Assembly (NCBI GenBank): GCA_019188255.1
Contig: JAETXT010000007.1
Span: forward strand, 1,364,001 to 1,428,000
Source of the DNA: Verticillium longisporum
Taxonomy: Eukaryota; Ascomycota; Sordariomycetes; Glomerellales; Plectosphaerellaceae
Direction of reading: 5' to 3'
DNA length: 64,000 nt
The translations under genes and the position numbers were made by a program. This document shows, piece after piece, positions 1-10,887 of the stretch (positions are counted from its first letter, which is position 1; each line of letters starts with the position of its first letter). The notes beneath the pieces were generated by a model. It did not search any database and was not told the DNA's origin. It saw only the letters and a list, made by a program, of their open reading frames with translations.

Positions 1-534
1 GCGTCTGAAGGCAGATATGCGTGGGCAATTCTCATTGACTTCCAAACAGGGACTAATCAGGCGGCTGACAGCCGAGAAAGGTGGTATATCTGCTGAGATG
101 TACGATGATTCTAAGGTTGAGATGGAACTCTCAAGGCAGCAAAAAGGCAGCAGACCCAGAGCGCGAGCATCCAAGACGTCAGTCTTGAGATCTCAATGCC
201 GTCGAGTACCAGTACGTGACCCCTCGACCAACAGACCCTGCATTTGTTACCAAGTCTTTAACCAAGCTCACCAAACAGGGCTTTACCGGAAACACTGACA
301 GCATTGTCGCTTTCGTGAGCTATTCTGGTGTGTCAGACTGGCGATAGTGATCTGACCCCCTTTTCAGGTCCCATTTCTACATTTTGAAACCTTTGCTGGA
401 CATCAAGCTGTGGAGGCTGCACTGGCAAGAGCTCGTGATCGTCCAAATAGCTCAAGGAACCTTCAACTTCCGGCTCGGCTGGGCGTCCCGATACCTCCAG
501 CAATAAGCGTGCGAACTCGCAAGTCATCAGATGA

Positions 535-2889
535 GGCACAGCCAGCCGAACCAGACCAGCAACCCCAAGCAGTAATAATGCAGCTGTTGAAAATCCTCTA
601 ATCTCAGCCTTGGGCAAGATTGGTACTGTCCTGCGCCACAATTCACGGTCGAGCGCCAAATCAGCAATCGCACAAGACATAGAGAGACAATCACCAGAGC
701 AGGCTGGAGAGCAAGCTGCTTCACTCTTCAGAAATGATAGCATACAGCGAGAGCCAAGTGTAACGATTCCCCAGGAAGGAACCATACCTCAGACAATGGA
801 TCACCGCAGCACGCTTCCTGGTGCCGAACGCCGATCTCCGCCACCACCCAGTCAATTCTCCCGAAGCGAAGGCCAACGATCAGACACTTCACATAATTTA
901 ATGACAGCTAACACTAACAAATCACCCGCTCCCAACCCTGGTTCAGACAATCATTCTGAAGCACAAAGGTCAGGGTCGCCCAGAAAGGGCCAAGAATCAG
1001 AACCCGAGCCCAAAGTCGAACGTAAAGCTAGAATGAAGCCAAAACAACAAGGCCCTCGCATAGACCCTCCACAGAAGAACCTCCACGAACATCTCTTCAG
1101 GGGCTACTTCAACTCTGGCACATCTGATCTGCAACCACGTCGCACATTGGACCAATATGTATATGCCGACATCGAAGCATCTTCAAATAGGGACAACGAT
1201 CAGGTCGTCTATCGATATACAAAAGATTCCCGGGCCAAGATTTTCATGGTGGACCAGCTATGGTTATGGATCCTAGGCGAAGGTATGAAATACGTCACGA
1301 CATGAGGTCGGGAGGCACTGACAGCTTTCAAGACACGATAATCACATGCTGCCCCGTCCGATGGAACTCTTGGGAGACCAAGCGGCAGAGACAGGCAGAG
1401 ATGCCTACTGCTGAGACCTCGAAGCCCGGATTCTACATCAAGTGGTTCAGCGGAATGGTTCACAACCCTCACGCCTCGTTGGTGCGCCAGCGAGGCATGG
1501 GCTATCGCCCCATGATGATCGGCGGTCACAGCTCAAAAGAGCCCAGGGCATCTCAACCGAGTCGTAATTTGGCGGACGGTACCTGGCCTGAGCTTAAGCT
1601 TGACGATCCCTTGAATGTGTCCCAAATTGTCAACCGGCACCTTCTGAAGCAGAACAGGAGCGCTGTGGAGTCGGTCTTTGAGCTAGCTGGGCTCATAACA
1701 ACGTGTTGTGTTGACTTGTTTGATCCGCATCAAGTGAGCGAGGACTATCTGTTTTTAGACTTTTTCGAAAACTCCATCGGTCAAGCGGTAAGTGGAATGA
1801 AGCATCGCAATGAATGTATATTCTGATTTGTTGTGTCTTCAGAGCGATAAAGTCGCGAACTACCTGAGAAACTTCAAGGGGTCGGTCAGCGAGTTCAAGG
1901 AGGGCGTTGTGACGGAGGATATCATGGACATCACTAGCGAGACGGAACTGATGATCGAACTCGATGATATTCTCGATGAATTACACACATTGAAGCTTGT
2001 GTTGACGGATCAGAAGAGCGTCGTTCAGGACATGAACAGAACACTTAGAGAATCCGACCGGAATGCCTCGGCGTCCGCACATGTCAACACGAAAACCCTC
2101 GAAAGTCACCTGCAGAGGATCGAGCAGATGGAACAGGCGGCATCAAAGGCAGAGAAGACGGTCCGTATCACGCAATTTCCGATGCCCTGGACACATGAAT
2201 ATGCTGACCCAGATCAAGCTGCATCGCCTCGTTGACCTGAAACAGAAACAGGCTAGTCTGACAGAGGCGTGGTATGCGCGAGAGTCAGCTAGAGACACAG
2301 CTCGCCAGGGAAAGACGGTGGTTGTTTTTACTGTGGTCACGATCATTTTTGTGAGTTCTTTCGCGCATCCACACTGATGTGACGAGAGCTGACACAGTAC
2401 CAGTTGCCCGTGTCGTTCATCGCAGCAATCTTTGCCATCGACAGCAATGGGTTCCGGCGCGATGAAGACGATAAGATACCTTTTGGCTACATGCTCACAT
2501 ATATACGTAAGGTCACCCCTCGCAAGCTGTGAAAATCTGACTGACACGAAGACATTATAGTGTCCATCGGCCTGACGATTTCTATACCCCTCATCGTCAT
2601 CGCCTTTAACGTAGACAGGATAGCTAGATGGTTCGGAAGTCTTCGTGGGATGTTTGGGCGCTTTTGGCACATCAGTATCGTCATTGCACTCGCAGCAGCA
2701 GTGCTCACGGCCGTAATCGGCCCGGTGTGGACGTCAAAGTTGGCTGGAGGCATCAAGGCCTCAGTCTCAATCGTGCTCATCATGCTTCTGGTCGTGGCAG
2801 CCATAGGCCTCACCATGCACAAGCTCATGACATCGTTGAGCCGCAAAGTGTCTGTCACGACTTCGTCTGGTAGTAGTTGGGCTAGCTAA
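535..2889 (+). CDS. CorA-like / ankyrin-CorA family membrane protein, 5' end unresolved
   Basis: The C-terminal half matches the fungal CorA/ZntB-like family, membrane proteins related to divalent-metal channels. Conserved stretches include RRTLDQYVYADIE, KIFMVDQLWLWILGED and LVDLKQKQASLTEA. Spliced exons in one frame: to 1282, 1333-1787, 1843-2160, 2213-2350, 2404-2506 and 2561-2889; every junction is GT-AG and phase-consistent. A charged helical region (about 1850-2300) precedes four hydrophobic segments at about 2320-2440, 2490-2620, 2670-2730 and 2770-2820. The reading frame is open from 535. A TGA at 532-534 closes it upstream and no convincing initiator ATG was found, so an upstream exon or an indel is likely; the first in-frame ATG is near 796. 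Residues 1-100 of the visible frame are low-complexity and Ser/Pro-rich. The GMN signature of true CorA channels is absent after the first membrane segment (the sequence reads FAIDSNGF), so ion transport is inference. The family call is firm; the start is not. Confidence 0.7.
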
Positions 2890-2904
2890 GGTAGGACATA
2901 GGGC

Positions 2905-3859
2905 TCATCCGACCATATTGGAGAGCACGGAAATGGAGAGGATCATGACGAGAAGCCCAATACAAGCAACGATGAGAAAGAACGTAGCCAGCCACCCAAG
3001 CGCCATTGCACCAGCTCCAACGTGTCCCGTCGCCACGCCGTACGTGAAGAATTTGACCATGGTTGTCGCAGAGGAGCTCGACAGATGCTGCCAGAAGCCC
3101 GTCAAGAGAGTCAGGACACAGGAAACAACCAGACAACCCAACGCAGCTCTCGAGACTACCCGGGAAGGAAATGGCTTCACTTCTCTCTCCGATCCGTTGC
3201 TTGTGTTGTCCTCATGCCATCCCGGGAAGGTGGCCAGTAGGAGAATCGCAGCAATGGCGGCGACAATCGAGATAAACCTTAGAGAGCTAGTTTAGATCAT
3301 TGTAGCATACGAACGTGCTGCCCTCATGCAGCATAATTAGAAGGAATCTTACAAGAGAGCGACGAAGACAGTCTCGTCACGGAACTTTTGCGCTGCATGG
3401 ATGAGGTTCAACGGGTCACCTGATTCATCCCCAATGGTTGTGCGACGCACAAATGCCTCAAGAGAGCCCGAGTTCTTCGAGCATATCGACTGGCCGCTGA
3501 CCAGGAGGCACATACCCATGTACCCTGCCCTGATTTCCATTGCGGTGCGGTTGACGGCAACCTCTGCAATGGATGCGGCAACGTTGCTGGCGGATGGCTC
3601 TGGGTTGCTGACGTAGGATAGAGACAAGAGATAGATCCCGGCGAGACTATCGCTGGTGCAGCCAGCGATGAGGATCGATATCAGGGTAACAGATATGACG
3701 AGGAATATCATGAGGACATGGTGATACCCGATGTACGGGAGAAAGCTGTCGCTGCGTGTCAGCCTCTGGGCTCCAATGATGAACAGGGCACACAAACCGG
3801 CGTAGGTCAAGAGGGAATCGAAGACCCCTGGCCGAAGCTGGACTAGACGTCAAAGACAT
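2905..3859 (-). CDS. Fig1-like four-transmembrane protein (Ca2+ regulator/membrane fusion family)
   Basis: Three exons, 3859-3798, 3751-3353 and 3286-2905, sum to exactly 281 codons (280 aa). The first intron is only 46 nt (3797-3752) but has a GCTGAC branch site and a CAG acceptor; the second is 66 nt. A first membrane helix after the YIGYHHVLMIFLV motif ends in GCTS, followed by IYLLSLSY and GYMGMCLL, the pattern of the Fig1 domain. Three more hydrophobic segments follow, the last two in the final exon (GCLVVSCVLTLL and WLATFFLIVACIGLL). Fig1 proteins of yeast and filamentous fungi support low-affinity Ca2+ influx and cell fusion during mating, at the plasma membrane. That role here is inferred from family membership only. 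A claudin-like SUR7/PalI protein is the main alternative. The start at 3859 is chosen because only this ATG joins in frame to the conserved helix. Confidence 0.72.
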
Positions 3860-4723
3860 TGTTCATGTGCCTATTGGCGTATGTGGCCGCTTCCCGTGGA
3901 CAGAACTGCTCGGCTCCTATGACTCTGCTCTGGAGCCTGTTCGGCGTGTTGCCGTCAGGTACGTTTCAATTGACAAGACAGGATTGCTTTCTGCAATCTC
4001 ATGGCACTGTCAGCCTCACTCGACCTGAGTGGCTGCGAGATTTATGCACGCCTTGCACAACTTGTAGGCACCCTGGTCAATACCCAATTAGCAGACTCGA
4101 TCACCTTCGCCCAGCAAGGAATGGCCAAAGACAGCAACAAACATCATAGTTCGTTCTGTGTACACTGACAACACTGAAACACAACCCCAAGGTCGTCATG
4201 ACTCACTGAACGCACGATAACTGTAACGCAGAGAGCTCAGACTTGATGGGCGTGAGCCTTTCCCAGCTGTCTGAAGATTCGCTGGAGTAACACATTGTCA
4301 TTTTGTCTTCCACCGGAGCATTTTGACCGCTGGCCAGCGCATACATGAAGAGTGCCAAGCGGGTGTTCGTGTTGGAAACCATTGCCTGGGATCGGCACCC
4401 ACATCCGAGCGGCACGGGAGACATACGGAGTTCATGTCACGCCGGCCGTGAGGAAAAAGCAGACGGACAGTAGCTGTATTAGGCCGTCGTGCCGATCAAA
4501 AAGAACAGTCTGTGCTACGAGTCGTGTCACAAATCAGGAGGCCCGAAGGAATCCCGCACTTTAATGGAGCGGCCGACCCGTTATATCCGATGTCACAATG
4601 AAGGGTGCAAGCAGAGGTCGACAGGCGTGATGTGAGGACGTTATAAGCCTGGGTGGCAATGGCGCAGTGTTTCACTCTTGCGAAATCGTCATTCATCTAC
4701 GGTCCTGTCTAGCACTCTTCAGC
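3860..4723. other. Intergenic, divergent promoter region of the Fig1-like and aldo/keto reductase genes
   Basis: About 860 bases separate the two divergent genes. A 73-codon reverse-strand frame at 4203-4424 is closed upstream by a stop and matches no family I recognise. I treat it as unproven. Confidence 0.4.
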
Positions 4724-5877
4724 ATGTCTTCCTCGCGCAAGCCTGTCGTGACCATCGGGAGTGATGGGCCTACTATTCCGGCCATGGGGTTCGGAGCCAT
4801 GGGCCTAAGTTATGGTTATGGCGCTGGAGGGTGAGTTTTACGTCTTGTATGTCATGAAGGAAAGCAGACAGTACTGATATTGTGACAGTTCCGATGAGGA
4901 AAGGTTCAAAGTGCTCGACCGGGCGTGGGAGATCGGCTGTGTCAACTGGGATACGGCGATCAGCTACGGCGATCAGCTAAGGCGACAACGAGGACCTGAT
5001 CGGTAAATGGTTTAAATTACATCCTGAACGCCGCAAGGACATATTCCTCGCCACTAAGTTCGCTATCGAGGATTCTGGAAAGGGAATAGAAGGCATGACC
5101 GTGGATTCGTCTCCAGAGAATTGCAAGAAATCCCTCAAGACTAGCCTGCGCCGGCTCGGAGTGGAGAGCATCGACCTTTACTATATGCACCGCGCGAACC
5201 CCAGCGTTGCGATTGAAAAGACGGTCCAGGCCATGAAGGAGCTTCACCAGTGAGTTTGACACCCTTAGAAGGAGGGGTTGAGACAATACTAATGCATGCA
5301 CAGAGCAGGAAAGATCAGGTATCTCGGGCTTTCGGAGGTCTCCTCTGTGACCCTTCGCAGAGCTCACGCCGTTCACCCGATAGCAGCAGTGCAAATTGAG
5401 TACAATCCTTGGACGCTTGACATTGAGGGTCCTTCAGGGACGAACCTGCTCGATACCTGTAAGGAACTCGGTGTGGCTGTTGTTGCGTACTCGCCGTTGG
5501 GACGAGGCATCTTGACCGGAAAGTACCGATCCAAAAACGACTTCGAGCCCGGCGATGTTCGCCACTACCTGGAGAGATACCAAGACGAGAACTTCCGGAA
5601 GAACCTGGTCCTCGTGGACAAATTCGAACAGGTTGCCAAACGAAAGGGTTGTACATTAGGCCAGCTCGTCCTCGCATGGCTCGTGGCCCAATGGGACAAG
5701 GTGATTGTGATTCCTGGAACGAAGAAGATCAAGTATCTGGAAGAGAACTTTGATTCTGGAAAGGTAGAGATCACATCAGAGGAGGAGCGTGAGCTTCGGG
5801 AGCTGGTCTCAAGTAGTGGTATCAGCGGCAGCCGGAACCCTTTCTTTGGCCAGTTCGTGGACACAGTTTCGTTATAG
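4724..5877 (+). pseudogene. Aldo/keto reductase disrupted by a 13-bp tandem duplication
   Basis: Exons 4724-4830, 4889-5249 and 5304-5877 encode a YakC/AKR13-like aldo/keto reductase, an NADPH-dependent (alpha/beta)8-barrel oxidoreductase. Visible are GFGAMG near the N-terminus, the catalytic Asp in WDTA, the Tyr in SYGD, the Lys in ATKF and the His in YYMHR. The C-terminal nucleotide-binding part is [11 protein letters not shown]. Both introns (58 and 54 nt) splice in phase. In exon 2 the unit GGCGATCAGCTAC (4955-4967) is followed by a near-identical copy (4968-4980). The extra 13 bases shift the frame just after the active-site Tyr and reach TAA within nine codons. Ignoring one copy gives exactly 343 codons including the stop, the usual family length, and everything downstream is intact. 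The lesion is therefore single and probably recent, or an assembly error. Substrate unknown. Confidence 0.85.
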
Positions 5878-6950
5878 GCCCCATTTTCATATATTAAGTC
5901 CGATGTCTGGGGTTCTGTGGATAATCCTTGCGGGGTATGCACACCAGTGACAAAATGCGAAGGTTACGAAAGGGCTGTCCGATGTAAAGCTTGTTAACTC
6001 TGGGCAAATCAGTCTGGCTTATCAAGAAAGACCTCGACTCCCTCGTCCGAAGTCAGTCGTGTTGCGAATAATCTGACGTCTCGTTATAAACCTGCCTTGC
6101 CTGCAGCTAATAAGTTCATTAAGCTAACGAGGCTCGTCTTCTGGTCTAGTCACGCAAGCGAACCCTGAAATAAACTCCTGGTCTCGCTCAGTGTTACGAA
6201 TTTCTGAATCATGGGAGCCCAGCGTTTCCCATCATCAACAAGCTGTCAGGGTGGTGAACGTCTTGTACAGCCACACAGCCAGTGATATGAGGTCTTCATA
6301 TTCACCTATCCTTCCAAAACCTTTGAAAGCGGATCAATTATAAGAAAAGACAATTTCCGGTATCTAATCCAGAAGCTAGCAGGCTTCCTAGCTCCGGGAC
6401 GTTATTAGTAGCCGGACTAACGTGTTTGGCGCGGCGGGATGCACGATAGACTGAGTACAGGTGTTTGCCGGCCTACTTCCGCGTCAAACATGTCAAAGTA
6501 CGCCTCGCTGATGCGTTTGCGGACTTTCCTTGCGTAACCATCGGGAGACTTCCCCTGCCATGCATGAACTGACCCTACGACATCGGCTCATCTGGCGGGG
6601 CCCAGGTTGTAGTGCCGCGGGCCATTACGAAATGGATGCAGGCTGTGTTCAGAGTCGGCAACAGGCCAGAGTTTCAAGTCAGTAGTAGGAAAACCCGTCA
6701 TGAACATATCCAGGTCTATTTCCCACGGCAGGTTGCTCACCGCTTCCTCAGCCTACGTCACCACTAGGCCCCGCCGAGACAGCGACGCTCTGGGATTTGC
6801 GAGAAGCAAAATATACCTGTACAACAAACAAACAATGGCCGAAGTACTTTGTTAATGGAAACAGATGTAGTTAACATGAGCGGCAACCCATGATGCCAAG
6901 TACTAGCGATTCAAGCAAAAGGTATCAACCCTCCCTAACCAAGAATTCGC
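5878..6950. other. Intergenic, between convergent genes
   Basis: About 1.07 kb with no open frame of 60 codons or more between 5943 and 6950 on either strand. I see no RNA gene or repeat in it. It holds the 3' regions of the aldo/keto reductase (+) and the FAT1-like gene (-). Confidence 0.5.
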
Positions 6951-8912
6951 TCAAAGTTTCACTCTCCCACCATCCAACTGCTGCCAATCGTGTGCTGTAA
7001 AGGGCACGTAGGTATCCCCTTGCAGCCAGTACATTATGCTCTCGTCGCCAGCCCCTGGCTTGACACCCTCGCCCCTCAATCCCGTCTTCTGCTGCTTGTT
7101 CGTCCCCGTCATCTGCATTCCCATGTCGGGCATGACTCTCAGGAAGAGCGGCAACGCGTACTTCGGCAGCGCCTTCTTGACATGTTCCGCCAAGCTCTTG
7201 AGGAGGGCGTCTCCTGGCTTCGCCTCGATTCCACGGCCCTCATCGAGCACCAGTGCCGCACACCCCGCCCGCCCATCATGGTGTGGTAGCTCAACGCCGT
7301 AGACATTGGCCTCGCGCACAGCCGGGTGTGAGCCGATGGCTTCGCTGACCTCCTGCGTCGAGACATTCTCACTCTTCCAGCGGAAGGTGTCTCCTATGCG
7401 GTCACTGAAGAAGAGGCGACCCTCGCCATCCCATTTGAGAATATCACCGGTGCGGAACCAGGCGTCGTCCTTTCGGAACACGCTGCGTAACACCTTTTTC
7501 TGCGTTGCCTCTGGATTACCGTAATAGCCTTGGAAGCGACGTGACATGTCCGTCGGAGAAACACGGCACAGCAGCTCGCCCGGTTCATTCGTGCCAGCGG
7601 AACGACAGAAGCCTGTCTTCGGGTCTCGCCATGGCGCGCCTTGTTCGTGATCTACTTCGACAATGGCAAGATTCATGCCCATGACGGCATTGTAAATCCA
7701 GCCGTTTCGACCGATGGCACCTTTGGCAAAATCGTTTCGGCTGAGATTCCATGTGCCAAAGGTGCCCTCTGTGGCGGCATAGAATTCGCCAATCGTGTCG
7801 ACACCGAAGCGATCGCGGAAGCGACTCCATACGTCGGGCCGCAGGCCGTTTCCAAATGCTGCTCGAACCTTGTGTTTCTTGTCGAGGTTCTCGCCTGTCG
7901 TGGGGTCGAGTTGTGGTGGAGCGGCAAGGAGATAGCGGCATGTCTCGCCGACATACTGAATGATGGTGGGGCCCATGTGCGTACATCTGACCAGAAAGTC
8001 TTGGTCGAGAACTTACGCCCAATGGCAATCGTGCCGCCGACCTCTAGAGTGTTGCCAAAGCCCAGGATGGCAGCCGAGCTGTGGTACAGCGGCATGGACT
8101 GTGCACATGTTAGCTTTCCGCGGGGGTTGGGAAGGACATGTCGTGTTTACCGTGTAGAAGACATCATCAGTGCTGTTGCTGATGAACCGAGATGTGAAAA
8201 CGCCGCCCACGATACACTTGGCCCAAGAAACAATGGCAGGCTTGGGCATTCCGGTGGTGCCGGAAGTAAAAATGAGAATGGCGATGTTTTGGTACTTGTC
8301 CTCGGATCGATCGGCGTCAGGGTACCTCCTAGGTTCGGTCGCAGCGATCTCTGCGAGTGTGGTTGGGTCGAACTCCACGAAGGTGACAGCTTCGAGTTCG
8401 CTGCGTACTTCTTGATTCACATTGCTGGCAACCAAAGGGTCGACCAGCACCAAAGACGTCGTGGCAGTCTTGATGCAATGAGCCAGTGCACTCCCGGTGA
8501 GGTTGTAATTCATGAAGGCAGGCTTCGCTCCGATTGACCAGAGACCGAACCAAATGAAGATGAAGACATCGGAGTTTTGGAAGTCTACAGCGACGATGTC
8601 TTTAGGCTTGACACCGTGGCGCTCCCGCAGCCAGGTGCCGTAGCGAAGAACATTTTCATATACTTGAGCATATGTCCATGACTTGCCCTCGAAAATGATA
8701 AAGGTACGGTTCGCGGAGGACTTGTTCTGGGCATGGCGTTCTAGGACGTAGAAGGGACTCAGACGATCGGTCCGCTCACGCCACAAGGCGGACAAGGTCG
8801 CTGGAAGGGCGGATTGTACGAGGTGAACATCGTACCACAGAGACATGCGCGCATTCAGGTACGCAGCGCCTGCAGCGGCGGCTGGCAGGGCGACAGCGAG
8901 AGGGACTGTCAT
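6951..8912 (-). CDS. FAT1: FAT1-type fatty-acid transporter / very-long-chain acyl-CoA synthetase, with an apparent 2-nt frameshift
   Basis: An AMP-forming enzyme of the FATP/Fat1 family, which couples fatty-acid uptake to CoA activation at membranes and peroxisomes. Start at 8912 (ATG). Exon 1 is 8912-8151 (254 codons), a 52-nt intron follows at 8150-8099, and exon 2 runs from 8098 to the stop at 6951. Motifs in order: an N-terminal hydrophobic segment; the ATP/AMP loop FTSGTTGMPKPAIV; MPLYHSSAA; TIIQYVGETCRYLL; GEFYAATEGTFG; and the FATP motif around RTGDILKWDGEGRLFFSDR. The C-terminus is VKL, resembling a peroxisomal PTS1 tripeptide. Near 7967-7972 the frame jumps: the sequence has GGGCCCC where removal of two C residues restores the family reading before TIIQYV. 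The total is then 636 codons including the stop, normal for the family. No splice site explains the jump. It could be a homopolymer assembly error or a real null allele. Confidence 0.85.
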
Positions 8913-10887
8913 CAATCAGTACACTGGGGACCGAATTGGAGGACCGTCAAGCAGGCTCGAATCATGCAGGCTTCAGCCATTGGGTAGGGCGCGAGATTAG
9001 GTGCTGACGTTTCGGGGGGGGGGGGTTGGACGTACCAGGCATATTGTACTGTGCGTTGATCCCAGAGTCTGAGAGACGACGTCAAGGACTCTTGATGGGG
9101 GCCACAAGTGAGTAAGAGGCGTGGATCCCGTCGACAAGGTCTGGCGGCGACACGGACTACCAGAAGCGCGGGACGTTGGCGGCCAGGCACAGGACGTGAC
9201 TCGAGACAAGGCAAGGCAGAGGAGGCCTAGGCTTTGTCAGAAAAGACTATTCCGCTGAACAAAGTGATGTGACCCGGATGGGAGAACAGCAATTGGACGA
9301 GGTCGTGAGGTTATAGGCTACAGGAATTCGAGTGAAGAGAAGAAAGCCGGCGGGTCCGAATATCAGGAGTGAGCCTGAAGTCTAGTGTCAGGGGACAGGG
9401 TCCATTCCGTCTACTGGGGCCATGAATGCATTTGACGTTGAGTCGACGGTGACGACAGCCGAGGAGCAGCTTCGCAGAGTGGATATCGGTGGACATGTGC
9501 CCACAATCGAACGCCATGGCGAAGCACGACTAGCACAGCTGGTGGTACTTGGTGCACGCTACTGGCACCAAACGTTCGCCAGCAATCCTATATTGGGCGC
9601 CGCTTGCATGGCGACGGGACATGAGTTGCAGGACACTAGCAGCGGTACCCCAGCTTTTTCCAGCCGTCGCAGCCCATCCAGGAGACCTTGCAGGTCTTGG
9701 AACACCGTTTTAGGATGGAAGCCTCGGCACCGCCAGCGGGGTTCGACGACTCTAAGCGATTTTAAGAGAGCCATGTTGGTGATTTGGTGCGGCGGCGCGA
9801 GAAAAACGTGTTGCTCTATCGAGTAAGTGACTCGCAACGGGGGGGTCTATGTCACGTTGCGCGGAGAGTTCTCTGAAGAAGCCTAAAGCGGGCGATCAAA
9901 GGTGGCCAGAAAGAAAGGAGTCAACAGCGCACCCATCTGAATCGTTGTATGCTTCGTCTTTGCCCTTGTTGATTCGGTTTCGGGCCCGGTCCGAGTGTTC
10001 CTGGTCCCGCAGAAGATCCTACGGCGCGCTATGATCAGCCGAGTGTCCGATGGGACATGGAGCAGAAGATTCCGCGTTTGAAGCGCTCGACGACTGGGCT
10101 ACGCTCCAGCCCGAGATGGGGGGAAGAAGACGGTGACGGGCACAGCATTCGAGGCGATCTGCAGTTGTTGGTAACCTGGAGGCCAGGATTGCTTGGCTTT
10201 GGGGTCACGAGAGGGGTAGCACCGAGGTATCTCAAGGGAACGAAATGCTGCAGCGCAGGACATGTGATGATGCCGGTGTCCCAAGACGACCTGAAGGTGC
10301 ATAGGAGGTAAGCCAGTCGAAGCCGCAGCTTTGTGTTGTCCAAAGTCATCCGATTTGGCGTGTAGATTGTCTGTCGCTCTGAGGCCATCTTCCTTCGTAC
10401 CACAGTGATCGGGGCCCGTTTACCTGGTGCTGGAGCCATATAAATTCTTGGACCACCTGGCGTACCGTGCTCGATCGTGACGGGAGGAGGTGCTGTCCAT
10501 AGAACGCCATATTCACAGGAGACCGTGGGCAGAGGTCCTGTTGACGTTCATTCTGGGTTGCAGTGCATTTTGTCTTCGAGAAAGATTTTAGGGTTTCTTG
10601 CGTCCCTTAAACCATGGTACAGGTACATACAGTACCTCCTGCCTCCACCTAGGTACTTGCCCGTTCAGGTAGGTACGTGGGCCTTGGTCAAGTCAGTGGA
10701 GGAGGGCGAAAGCGGGGCCGCTACTGCCTCCCCGTCCCTGTGAAGCGCTTATCGTCTCCGTCACTGCACTATCGCCATGTGATCTCGCGTCGCATTGGCT
10801 CCAGTCGTCAAACGGCCAGAAGTCGCATCGAGTGTACCGCCTATGTACGCTCCCTCCACCAGCCGCCCACGGCCTCGTCGAGTCACC
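8913..10887. other. Intergenic, divergent promoters of the FAT1-like and PIG-S genes
   Basis: Nearly 2 kb. It contains a G run at about 9016-9025. Clusters of the CCTAGGTA/GGTAGGTAC motif lie at about 10620-10680, some 210-270 bases before the PIG-S start. Reverse-strand frames at 9311-9517, 9559-9837 and 10035-10439 have no recognisable domain and are judged spurious. Confidence 0.45.

Noticed and set aside
7965..8035. A 30-nt intron with a GTAAGT donor in the FAT1-like gene
   Set aside because: Too short for a fungal intron, a multiple of three so it would not fix the frame, and it would delete conserved residues.
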